The notes under the pieces were generated by a model. It was given only the letters and a program-made list of their open reading frames with translations, was not told the origin of the DNA and ran no database searches. A program made the translations under genes and the position numbers. Positions 10,404-17,871 of a stretch of DNA of 46,173 bases are shown in pieces (position 1 is the first letter of the stretch; every line of letters starts with the position of its first letter). Origin of the DNA: a virus; the IMG/VR virus record IMGVR_UViG_3300043446_001882, positions 1 to 46,173 of that record. One strand, written 5' to 3'.

Positions 10404-11690
10404 TTATCCTTCAATTGACAGAATGTACGGAGTCATAACTGCGAACAAACTTCGGTTAAAATCGTCGCCTTCGATGGTGCCAGTAGCTCGTACTACTGCA
10501 AGTCCTGGGCCTATTCTAAAATCGCCTTTTTGGTCTGTACTAGTCCAATTAACTCTGCCATAATTTAATTCTACTACTTCATTGGCCGGTATTGGAATAC
10601 CTCCATATTGCGGTAATGCATTTGATGGGTTAGTACCTGCCCCCACATATTCAAAAGTATGAGCACTGGCGCTGATTGTACTTACTTGGTACCCTAACAC
10701 TGATGTATTATTTGTAATAACGTTGCCTGTGTTTGTACTAAATCTAGATGAAATATTTACATTCCAAACATTACCATACGTATTTCCAAACGTAGATGTG
10801 ATATTACTGAATGTAGTAATAAAATACATGTTAGGATCGCCGTTGAACAATAATCCATTGTTAGTTCTCGGTGGCGAAGATACATAGGCAATGTTGCAAG
10901 AAGTTTCTCCAACTTGTATATTGCCCAATACGTTACCAGTAAATTGAGAACTAAAACCTTCTGACTTTAAGCCAACATTACCAATTCCACAATCGCTGCC
11001 GTTTAAAGTTAAGAAGCTTCCAGACTGTACCCAAATTCCAGTTTCACAGGCAATTGTATAAATGTTAACTGCTTGACTGTAGGCTCTATTGACCATTACT
11101 AGTCCGTATCCGCCGCGGTTAATGCTGGTAATAAATCCCAGAATAAATGCTCTAGTGGAATTTGTTCCTGGTACTAAATTGCCATCAATATATACTGTTG
11201 TTCCAGTTGTTGTAAAACTTGTTACGTTTTGAATATAAGGACTTACAAAAATTTCTCCTGCAGATAAATCTGGAGGGAAACTAAATGCTTTTCCTGTGTA
11301 ATTTCTAACAGTAATTCCCCAAACATAACTGCCGCCTTTCATATAGAACATGTCGCCTGTTCCGCCTGATGGTTGCACAAAAACACTGCGAACATCGTCG
11401 CCCACTAGTGCTACGTTTGCAGGTATTACTATTGGCATTGCTTCAGTATAAGTTCCGCTTGCTACCTTAACTGCTGTGCCTGACGTAGCTATAGCCATTG
11501 CTCCAGCTATTGTAAGTTTTGGTGTAGCCATGCTGCGACCGTCGTTGCTATCATTACCATTTTTTGCAACATATATGACATTATCGAAGGTGCTGTTGGC
11601 TACGGTCAATACAGGACTGCCGCCCGAGGTAACTTGAGCAGCATTTAGTTGATTAATGTCAATTTCAGTATTTTTAACTAATCGTCCCAT
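10404..11690 (-). CDS. Right-handed beta-helix (pectin-lyase-like) virion protein, 428 aa
   Basis: After a short N-terminus (MGRLVKNTEIDINQLNAAQV) comes VIYVAKNGNDSNDGRS, then TIAGAM and VKVASGTYTE, the usual opening of the pectin-lyase-like parallel beta-helix fold in phage tailspikes and surface proteins. Regular short strands follow (PANVALVGDDVRSVFVQP, GGSYVWGITVRNYTG, CETGIWVQSGSFLTLNGSDC). The C-terminal 60 residues (NYGRVNWTSTDQKGDFRIGPG) look like a separate cap. Such proteins can bind or cleave surface sugars, but no catalytic residues can be assigned here. It lies in the fibre block and is probably an adsorption or spike component. Confidence 0.72.
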   Translation of the reverse strand: MGRLVKNTEIDINQLNAAQVTSGGSPVLTVANSTFDNVIYVAKNGNDSNDGRSMATPKLTIAGAMAIATSGTAVKVASGTYTEAMPIVIPANVALVGDDVRSVFVQPSGGTGDMFYMKGGSYVWGITVRNYTGKAFSFPPDLSAGEIFVSPYIQNVTSFTTTGTTVYIDGNLVPGTNSTRAFILGFITSINRGGYGLVMVNRAYSQAVNIYTIACETGIWVQSGSFLTLNGSDCGIGNVGLKSEGFSSQFTGNVLGNIQVGETSCNIAYVSSPPRTNNGLLFNGDPNMYFITTFSNITSTFGNTYGNVWNVNISSRFSTNTGNVITNNTSVLGYQVSTISASAHTFEYVGAGTNPSNALPQYGGIPIPANEVVELNYGRVNWTSTDQKGDFRIGPGLAVVRATGTIEGDDFNRSLFAVMTPYILSIEG

Positions 11691-11701
11691 ATATATTTTT
11701 C

Positions 11702-12013
11702 TTAAACTGTAGTATAAGTTAGTGTCATTGATATAGCACTATTTGCATTTGCTCGAGCATAAAGCTCATCGCCATTATTTAAAAATAATCTTTCTGTATC
11801 TGCAACATACGTATCACCAGCAGCTACTACAACATTGCTATAAAGTACGTTCACATTTGATGGAGTACTTCCGCTGGATACTGCCCATAAACTAAATGTA
11901 GCATTTGCAGTAGTTGAATAATTGGCAAAATAAAAAGTTAAAGCTGCTGTAGAGCCTGAACTTGAATAGACCGACGAGGTCGTAGTTGTTAGATATGAAC
12001 TTTGTAATGACAT
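11702..12013 (-). CDS. Small virion-associated protein, 103 aa
   Basis: Ser/Thr/Ala-rich small protein (MSLQSSYLTTTTSSVYSSSG) predicted to be mainly beta strand. It shares layout with the 110-aa protein at 10065-10397, including 'VVAAGDTYVADTERLFLNNGDELYARANANSAISM'-type C-terminal features. It is separated from the next gene (12017) by three bases. No named family is recognised; a structural role is inferred from position within the fibre block. Confidence 0.58.
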   Translation of the reverse strand: MSLQSSYLTTTTSSVYSSSGSTAALTFYFANYSTTANATFSLWAVSSGSTPSNVNVLYSNVVVAAGDTYVADTERLFLNNGDELYARANANSAISMTLTYTTV

Positions 12014-12016
12014 ATG

Positions 12017-12541
12017 TTATCCAAATATAATTCCGTATTTTCTGACGCTGACATTAGTTGTTAACTCTGAACTTCGTACCCCTGCATTAACAAATATGCC
12101 GCTTCCGCCAACACCTGCATTACTGGCTGTAACTACTACATATCCTGTTTCACCTGCAGGTTGATCACTGAGTTTCTGTATTTTAGTATTATAACTGGTT
12201 AATATAGGTCCTCCAGTTGTGCCTATATTTGCAATCCATTGTCCAGCATAACTACCAGTTTCATCCCAATATATACCAACATTGGCTTGATTGCCCCTAT
12301 TATTTTTAACACCGCTTAGTCCTGATCTAGGACTTTCGCTGGTAGTCAAATTGGCATTTAAAGTTAAAATTGGATTGATGGTATCAAATGCTTGAACATT
12401 AGAATAAGTTCCTGTAACTACTAAATTACCGTCTACGTAGAGGGTATTCGTATTTACTGCAACATTACCCAATGGATTACCATCGTTCTTAAATGTTGTA
12501 ATAGTGTAATCACCAGTGTTTATTCTTTTGGTTGCGGCCAT
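12017..12541 (-). CDS. Virion structural protein, 174 aa
   Basis: The middle (TLYVDGNLVVTGTYSNVQAF, then DTINPILTLN) resembles the head of phage fibre proteins that begin with a 'YVDGNLVVTG' strand and a 'NPILTLNAN' strand. An aromatic section follows (VGIYWDETGSYAGQWIANIG). The C-terminus (NVSVRKYGIIFG) is short and hydrophobic. An AATAAATA late-promoter box lies 19 bases upstream of the ATG, so this gene probably opens a late transcript covering the small virion proteins and the beta-helix protein. A fibre-tip or adaptor role is inferred, not shown. Confidence 0.62.
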   Translation of the reverse strand: MAATKRINTGDYTITTFKNDGNPLGNVAVNTNTLYVDGNLVVTGTYSNVQAFDTINPILTLNANLTTSESPRSGLSGVKNNRGNQANVGIYWDETGSYAGQWIANIGTTGGPILTSYNTKIQKLSDQPAGETGYVVVTASNAGVGGSGIFVNAGVRSSELTTNVSVRKYGIIFG

Positions 12542-12559
12542 ACTAAGTCTCGTTTAGAG

Positions 12560-12567
12560 TATTTATT
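12560..12567 (-). promoter_or_regulatory. Late promoter box AATAAATA
   Basis: On the minus strand the bases read AATAAATA, 19 bases upstream of the 174-aa gene and just downstream of the terminator at 12598-12625. A terminator followed at once by a late box marks a clear transcription-unit border. Confidence 0.68.
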
Positions 12568-12597
12568 CAAAAAAATAATAAACTCTTTTTCAAAGAA

Positions 12598-12625
12598 AAA
12601 AATAGGCTGTTGCCAGCCTATTTTT
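12598..12625 (-). terminator. Rho-independent terminator after the 249-aa gene
   Basis: A perfect 12-bp stem AAAAATAGGCTG / CAGCCTATTTTT with a four-base loop. Read on the minus strand it ends in a run of seven Ts. It follows the stop codon at 12643 by 17 bases. Confidence 0.85.
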
Positions 12626-12642
12626 ATCGATTTTGGTATCAA

Positions 12643-13392
12643 TTAAGCATTGTCTACACGGACAAGAGCTACTGCTTGCCATGCAGGTTGCGAATCCAAT
12701 ACTGTTACTCCATCACTGTATGGAGCACCTAAATAGTAACGCCATTTTGTGTTGTCCCATTCCCAAACAAATTTGTTGCTAATGCGAGCAATATTAAATT
12801 GTTCTGTAACTGTGGCCTGGGCTGCACTGACTGTTTGAGTTGCACAGCTTACTGTAACGTTTGTTGCACTGTTAACTGCAACAATTGTAACATTACCAGT
12901 CAAACCTGTACCAGAAAGTTGATGATCTATGCTTGGTGTGCTGTACCCAGATACATTAGCTCCAGTCCATGTCACATAAGCATATGCTCTATTATTGGTA
13001 TATCCGCCGCCACCTGTTCCAATGTTAGCGGTATTAGCACCAAGTACAGTTGCCACGTTTGCTACTATTGCCATAGTGTTGGCAGTTGTTAATTCTGCAG
13101 AAGTTAAATTAACCAAAGATGCTACTGTAGTGTTCGCATCTGAAGAGTTATTAACTTCAAATTTACGCATACCTTTTTGGAAGATAATATAACCTGTATC
13201 AATCGCACCACCAGTATCTCTAATAAAGCTGCAACGAATAGTCGCCACTGTTTGATCTGTATCACCACCAGTGCCACCGATATTAGTGCCGTTAATTTGT
13301 GTCGGACTTACATAACTGTCCGTAACGATTGTGGCACCGGCTTCATATCCTGATGCTCCAGTTCTTGTGTGTTGTATTTTTAATTTTGCCAT
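12643..13392 (-). CDS. Virion structural protein, 249 aa
   Basis: Begins MAKLKIQHTRTGASGYEAGA and is rich in Ala, Thr and Val. A repeated Ala-rich middle (TTANTMAIVANVATVLGANT) precedes a beta-rich section, and the C-terminus is aromatic (NKFVWEWDNTKWRYYLGAPY). I do not recognise a named T4 counterpart. It has its own late-promoter box (13463-13470) and its own terminator, directly after the major capsid gene. A monocistronic late unit beside gp23 suggests an abundant virion protein, perhaps a head decoration or tail protein; this is inference. Confidence 0.65.
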   Translation of the reverse strand: MAKLKIQHTRTGASGYEAGATIVTDSYVSPTQINGTNIGGTGGDTDQTVATIRCSFIRDTGGAIDTGYIIFQKGMRKFEVNNSSDANTTVASLVNLTSAELTTANTMAIVANVATVLGANTANIGTGGGGYTNNRAYAYVTWTGANVSGYSTPSIDHQLSGTGLTGNVTIVAVNSATNVTVSCATQTVSAAQATVTEQFNIARISNKFVWEWDNTKWRYYLGAPYSDGVTVLDSQPAWQAVALVRVDNA

Positions 13393-13462
13393 TTCATTTA
13401 TTCCTTTATGTTAGCGTTCTAGGCTACCCGGAGTGGCGCTCACGAGAATCATAGTACTGTAA

Positions 13463-13470
13463 TATTTATT
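13463..13470 (-). promoter_or_regulatory. Late promoter box AATAAATA
   Basis: AATAAATA on the minus strand, about 70 bases upstream of the 249-aa gene and just downstream of the gp23 terminator. The leader is longer than for the other late boxes. Confidence 0.55.
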
Positions 13471-13481
13471 TTAAACTCAAC

Positions 13482-13507
13482 AAAAAACCGCCTTGCGGCG
13501 GTTTTTT
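13482..13507 (-). terminator. Rho-independent terminator after gp23
   Basis: A perfect 11-bp stem AAAAAACCGCC / GGCGGTTTTTT with loop TTGC. The symmetric A and T runs would let it work in either direction. It lies 35 bases beyond the gp23 stop codon. Confidence 0.88.
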
Positions 13508-13542
13508 GAACTTCCCATCCCGAGTGGTAAGTAAACTCTTGA

Positions 13543-14727
13543 TTACTGGAACGATAGGTTAGCTACGCTAATTTCGCTTAAGTAATCACCAGCATTGCCT
13601 AGAGACGATGCTGTGTTTGTTAACTCAACGTATCCGTAACGAGTCATAAAGCCTACGACTGGTTCGAATGTTGTTGGATCTAGAACAACACCAGAGCTCA
13701 TTAGAGGAATGTATGGGCAGTAGAATGCTGCGGCATCAGCCTCAGATGAACCTTTGTATCCAACTAGAACAGCCTGGCTATCGCTAGCATAGCTGTCTAC
13801 GTAAATACGCATTGCTCCGTTTAGTGTACCAACAAACTTTGTATTTGTTGGAGCTTCAAATGTACCTTCTGTTGTACGAGCGAAAGCACTGGTTGTTGCA
13901 GACTGTAGAACAGTCAATGCAGCTGGACTTACAACAGCCCAATTACCAGCGCCACGACGTGTACGCTGAGCGATCAAGTTAGCTGCACGATTGATAAGAA
14001 CAGCTAGAGCAGCGTGTTCGTCACCAACGAATGTAGCTGTACCAGATACAGCGGCTTGGTCATATGCGAAATCAGTAGCAGCAAGAGCACGTAGAGAACC
14101 AAGAACTTCTTGGTCAATTTCAACGGTAATTTCTTGTGCTAGAGCAGCCATAATTTCTGCTTCAATGTCTAGACCATGCATAGATTGTGCATCTTGTGCA
14201 GCCTCAAATGTCCAGCGAGCGCTTAACTTACGAGTTTTGGCTTCAACAACTTGTTTTAAGATCTGTACGTTGATCTTACGTCCTGGTACGCCTTCTAACG
14301 AAGATGTACTAGCAGCACGACCAGTTGTCAAAGAACCAGAATATGCTGTAGCAATCTTGAATGGGCTTAGTGCTTCGTCACCAGCAGTTGTACTTGTGTC
14401 AAATGGACTTGGTGCTGTAGCTGTAGCTGTTTCAGCATAACGAACACGTAGAGTGTGGATCTGTGCAACAGGTCCAGTCATCGGTTGAACACCAACGATT
14501 TCGTTAGCAATAACGGTAGGCATTACACGACGGATAACTGGTAGAATAACACGGTTAAGTGTAGCTACGTTACCTGCGCTTGTTGCTCCAGCTGTTGCAG
14601 CTTCAGCTAAGTGCTTACGAGTGTTTTCAAGAATAACACCCATTGTGGTTCTACGAGAACCGTTTAGACCTTCTAGCAGGGCATCTTTTGTTTCGCCCCA
14701 ACGGCCTTCTAATAGTGCTTGTGTCAT
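13543..14727 (-). CDS. 23: Major capsid protein gp23, 394 aa precursor
   Basis: Forms the hexamers of the phage head. Recognised by VMPTVIANEIVGVQPMTGPV, then AQIHTLRVRY, by MHGLDIEAEIMAALAQEITV and by the C-terminal VVGFMTRYGYVEL, all close to T4 gp23 segments. A likely gp21 cleavage site is LAE|A at residues 40-43, which matches the T4 LTE|A site by position relative to the core and would leave a mature protein of about 352 residues. T4 gp23 is 521 aa; here the region corresponding to the T4 insertion domain is very short. The gene follows gp22 by 23 bases with a good ribosome site (AAGGAAAG) and ends at a strong terminator, as expected for the most abundant virion protein. Confidence 0.95.
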   Translation of the reverse strand: MTQALLEGRWGETKDALLEGLNGSRRTTMGVILENTRKHLAEAATAGATSAGNVATLNRVILPVIRRVMPTVIANEIVGVQPMTGPVAQIHTLRVRYAETATATAPSPFDTSTTAGDEALSPFKIATAYSGSLTTGRAASTSSLEGVPGRKINVQILKQVVEAKTRKLSARWTFEAAQDAQSMHGLDIEAEIMAALAQEITVEIDQEVLGSLRALAATDFAYDQAAVSGTATFVGDEHAALAVLINRAANLIAQRTRRGAGNWAVVSPAALTVLQSATTSAFARTTEGTFEAPTNTKFVGTLNGAMRIYVDSYASDSQAVLVGYKGSSEADAAAFYCPYIPLMSSGVVLDPTTFEPVVGFMTRYGYVELTNTASSLGNAGDYLSEISVANLSFQ

Positions 14728-14750
14728 TTTTTTTCTTTCCTTATTAGGGT

Positions 14751-15848
14751 TTATTTAAGCCCTGCTAAACGTTTAATTTCAATGACATTATTATCATTGG
14801 GTTCAACGCTGACCTTAGCAGATTTATCTCCTGTCACTTCTTTACGACTTTCTGTTAACACTGGCTTTTCAGCTTTTGGTGCAACAGAGTTATTTAGAAC
14901 TGCGGGTAGATACTTTTCGTATGCAGACTTTAATCTGTCAGTCTGCACATTTTCTAGAAGTTGAATCATTACTGATTGCTTCTCTTTATTCAAAGGTTTC
15001 AACAAATCATTTAATGTTTGTTGACGCTCTTGAGATTCTTTAATAATACGAATTTCTCGGTCTTTTGATTCAACCAAAGCAGTTTTTTCAGCAGCAGCTT
15101 TTTTAGCTTCTGAAATTACTTGCTCTTTTTGTTCTATTGCTTTGCGTAATTTTGCAATTTCTGTATTCTCATTGAGATGAGTAATTGCAAATTCACTGGC
15201 GAAAGCTTCAAACAAGCGACGTCCAAAATTGTTCTCACGAGCAATTTGAATATCTTCTTTTAGTTGAGTCATTTCGGTCTCTAGTTTCTTAGATACAGAT
15301 TCTTTAACAAGATGAGCAGATTGTGCAACAAATTTCTTCTGTAGATCTGCTAATTTTGTTTTAGCTTCACGTACTAAACGAACTTTTGTTTCTACAATAT
15401 CTTGTTTGTCTTTAGCAAATTCCTGAATTTCTTCTGCTAGAGCTTTGATAACAAATTTTTCTAAGCGAGAGATATTTTCTTTTTGAACTTCACGATCGCT
15501 TCTTAATTCTTTAATTTCTTCAGCCAATTTCCCGACTAAGAATTTATCAAACTTGCCAACAGATTCGCTCATACGGTTGTTAAAACGTACACGATCTGCA
15601 ACTAGTTGCTCTTTTTCTTCCGCAAATTCACGGATTTCTGCTTGGAGACCTTCTGTGATCATTTTGTCTAGAGCTTCGACCATTACACTTTTATCGTGTT
15701 CGTAGCGACCAGAGAACTCTTCGCGAATTTCTGCGCGAATCTGTTCACGTGCTTCATTTAACTTAGTTTCCCAAGCTTCGCTGATAGCTTGCTTGGTGTC
15801 TTCGTTAATGATACCACTGTCTACTAATGGTTTGATAGCATCAAACAT
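14751..15848 (-). CDS. 22: Prohead core scaffold gp22, 365 aa
   Basis: A highly charged, Glu/Lys-rich, almost wholly helical protein with heptad-like stretches (residues about 20-280), as expected for the T4 gp22 scaffolding core around which gp23 assembles. The opening MFDAIKPLVDSGIINEDTKQ and the position between gp21 and gp23 fit the family. Several LxE or AxE triplets are possible cuts for the gp21 protease. The start at 15848 has an AGGAG site eight bases upstream. The C-terminus ends in VIEIKRLAGLK, possibly the capsid-contacting tail. Length is larger than T4 gp22 (269 aa). Confidence 0.9.
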   Translation of the reverse strand: MFDAIKPLVDSGIINEDTKQAISEAWETKLNEAREQIRAEIREEFSGRYEHDKSVMVEALDKMITEGLQAEIREFAEEKEQLVADRVRFNNRMSESVGKFDKFLVGKLAEEIKELRSDREVQKENISRLEKFVIKALAEEIQEFAKDKQDIVETKVRLVREAKTKLADLQKKFVAQSAHLVKESVSKKLETEMTQLKEDIQIARENNFGRRLFEAFASEFAITHLNENTEIAKLRKAIEQKEQVISEAKKAAAEKTALVESKDREIRIIKESQERQQTLNDLLKPLNKEKQSVMIQLLENVQTDRLKSAYEKYLPAVLNNSVAPKAEKPVLTESRKEVTGDKSAKVSVEPNDNNVIEIKRLAGLK

Positions 15849-15863
15849 GGATCATTTCTCCTG

Positions 15864-16502
15864 TTATATTTTTAAGTCTTTGATGAGGCGTTTTACTTCC
15901 TCAGCTAGAAACTTCTGTACTTTTTGATTTGCACCAGCATCTTTTGCTATATCGAGAACCCTGTGCCCATAGCGCATATTCATAAGTCCTTCGTAAACGG
16001 CTTTAGGATATGCATTAGGAGCACTTGGCTGTGCAACTATATCAACTGTGACTATTTCAAAGTCACTGACGTGCCCTGAGCTTTCGTTAACGTTGCCGCT
16101 ACCTCTGCTAGAAACACCTAACTTCACTCCCGAAGTCAACATAGCTTCCACTAGTTTACCCATTGGAGTTGGAAGAATTTTTAATTTACCAAAACCGTTT
16201 GGTCCATCCATCCACATATCTGTGATCATATGGCATACACGGTCTAAGTTAATTTTTAAGTCATCTGGGTGATCTAGTTCTCCTAAGACACTATAACCAC
16301 CTTTAATTTGTTTGTTAATGGCTTCTACTGCGTCGGTAATTTCATCCACAGGGTAAACACGCTGGTTAGCATTTTTTACCCCGCCTTGAATGAAAATACC
16401 TTTCATATACAGATTCTTACCGTTGCCATCAGCAGTAGACTCTGCTAGAACTTCCATTCTAGCATTGTCAAAAGATAAGTGTTCCTGTATTAAACTTTTC
16501 AC
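15864..16502 (-). CDS. 21: Prohead maturation protease gp21, 212 aa
   Basis: Serine protease that cleaves the scaffold and capsid precursors inside the prohead. Seen here: KNANQRVYP near residue 43, the histidine motif GELDHPDD (His78), the serine motif LGVSSRGSG (Ser131/Ser132) and VTVDIVAQPSAPNA (Asp154). These match the T4 gp21 / herpesvirus-assemblin type catalytic region. Length equals the family norm (T4 gp21 is 212 aa). The gene lies between the acidic core protein and gp22, the normal T4 order, with 9- and 15-base gaps. Confidence 0.93.
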   Translation of the reverse strand: MKSLIQEHLSFDNARMEVLAESTADGNGKNLYMKGIFIQGGVKNANQRVYPVDEITDAVEAINKQIKGGYSVLGELDHPDDLKINLDRVCHMITDMWMDGPNGFGKLKILPTPMGKLVEAMLTSGVKLGVSSRGSGNVNESSGHVSDFEIVTVDIVAQPSAPNAYPKAVYEGLMNMRYGHRVLDIAKDAGANQKVQKFLAEEVKRLIKDLKI

Positions 16503-16511
16503 AGCTATACC

Positions 16512-17510
16512 TTATTTTCTAAGCGGACTTTTGTCGTTAGTACCACTTACTTCAGTTTTTGTTGCAGCAGGTGCTTTACTCTTATATGCGGTTTTACCAG
16601 CATTAGCGCCAGGACTGTTTTGTACTTTACCAATTAAGTCAGAACCACCTTTTAACAATCCACTAGGATTTTTGTTTGGAGTTCCGCTTGGATCAGCTTC
16701 GGAAGCATTACCTAAGGCAAAAGCTTTTCCGCCCATGTCATTGGCTTGTTGTAGACCTGGCGATTTAGTATTCAAACTAGCTGTGCCGCCAGCACCGACT
16801 TCGCCTGTTTCGGTATTTTTACCTGGGTATGGATCACCAATTTTTTCAACGTATTCACGAATCCACTCAGCTTCAGTCATTTTCTTTGCTTTTTTGTCTT
16901 TAAGCATTTCTTCTTTTTTAGACTTCTTAGCTTCAGTCACCGATTCATCAACTTCTTCGCCTTCTTCAACGTCTTCTTCGTCGGATTCCATCATGCCGTA
17001 CTGACCTTCTGGCATTTGCTCATCACCTTCGTCGCCCATGCCCATGTCGTCGCCCATTCCGTCATCAGCACCGCCCATGCCCATGTCGTCGCCCATTCCG
17101 TCATCAGCACCGCCCATTAGTGCATCAAATTCAGACTTAAGCTCGTCTAATGCATCTTCAAGATCCATTACACGATCTTCGATGTCATCATCATTGCCCA
17201 TGTCCATGCCGTCATCATCGCCCATGCCGTCATCATCGCCCATGCCGTCATCGTCGCCTTCATCGCCGTCTTCTTCGGAATCTACTTCGATATCCATGTC
17301 TTCGGCTTCGTCCATGCCTTCTTCGTCTGCTGTAATTTCGTCAACCATTTGATCAACTTGGTTACCGCCAACTTCTTCTAAGTCTTGTTCATCAATAAGA
17401 CTTTCATAAATTTCACGACTCTTTTCTACCACGATTTGATGGAAAAGATCGCGAGCTTTAGCTTCGTCTTCGTTAATGATATATTCAATTAATTGCTCAT
17501 ATTTAGACAT
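16512..17510 (-). CDS. Acidic prohead core protein (gp67/gp68-like), 332 aa
   Basis: The N-terminus (MSKYEQLIEYIINEDEAKAR, then DLFHQIVVEKSREIYESLI) is the helical start shared by small core proteins found between gp20 and gp21 in marine T4-like phages. Residues about 60-190 are extremely acidic, with tandem repeats MGDDDG (three times) and GGADDGMGDDMGM (twice). A short basic stretch (KKSKKEEMLKDKKAKK) and a Gly/Lys-rich tail follow. A role in the internal scaffold is inferred from position, acidity and N-terminal similarity; T4 gp67 and gp68 are much shorter (80 and 141 aa), so this is an expanded form. Confidence 0.72.
   Translation of the reverse strand: MSKYEQLIEYIINEDEAKARDLFHQIVVEKSREIYESLIDEQDLEEVGGNQVDQMVDEITADEEGMDEAEDMDIEVDSEEDGDEGDDDGMGDDDGMGDDDGMDMGNDDDIEDRVMDLEDALDELKSEFDALMGGADDGMGDDMGMGGADDGMGDDMGMGDEGDEQMPEGQYGMMESDEEDVEEGEEVDESVTEAKKSKKEEMLKDKKAKKMTEAEWIREYVEKIGDPYPGKNTETGEVGAGGTASLNTKSPGLQQANDMGGKAFALGNASEADPSGTPNKNPSGLLKGGSDLIGKVQNSPGANAGKTAYKSKAPAATKTEVSGTNDKSPLRK
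17033..17258 (-). repeat. Short tandem repeats coding acidic units
   Basis: Two 39-base repeats start near 17041 and 17080 (coding GGADDGMGDDMGM). Three 18-base repeats cover 17205-17222, 17223-17240 and 17241-17258 (coding MGDDDG). Both lie in the acidic core-protein gene. Confidence 0.85.
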
Positions 17511-17619
17511 ATTTTTTGTTCCTTTATGAAATATGTATTGGAATTCTGTATAGTTATTTACAGAATATGCGTATTTTTTGGGTTAAATGGGTATTTTTTG
17601 ACTGATTTTATTAAACTAA

Positions 17620-17843
17620 TTAAAGACCAGTCTGCGCTGTTGCAACAGGTTTATATTGTGTGCTTACTTTTTCTAACTTTTTTTCATGTTCCAGTTTACG
17701 AGTATCATTCATTATTCTTAGCTTATTAAGCCTGTCTAATGTTAATCGAGTCTTTCTGGTATCTTTGGTCTTGATGACAGAGTTGTCATCTTTTTCATTG
17801 CGATAACCGTCTGGAATCTTGTTGTATAATTCTAAAAGTTGCA
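17620..17843 (-). CDS. Small conserved head-module protein, 74 aa
   Basis: Basic, helical protein (MQLLELYNKIPDGYRNEKDD, later RKTRLTLDRLNKLRIMNDTR). A small protein of this kind between gp20 and the core protein is common in marine T4-like phages and may be a prohead core component. I prefer the ATG at 17843 to the GTG one codon upstream (17847). The nonamer GGTAAATAC lies directly upstream at 17847-17855. No catalytic motif is visible. Confidence 0.65.
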
Positions 17844-17871
17844 TCACGTATTTACCAATTTGATATAATAC

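Noticed and set aside
12799-13092. Cys-rich 97-aa frame on the plus strand
   Set aside because: Antisense to the 249-aa virion gene; the cysteines come from complementing Ala/Thr codons, and no ribosome site is seen.
17038-17352. Ser/Pro/Met-rich frames on the plus strand
   Set aside because: Antisense shadows of the acidic repeats in the core-protein gene.
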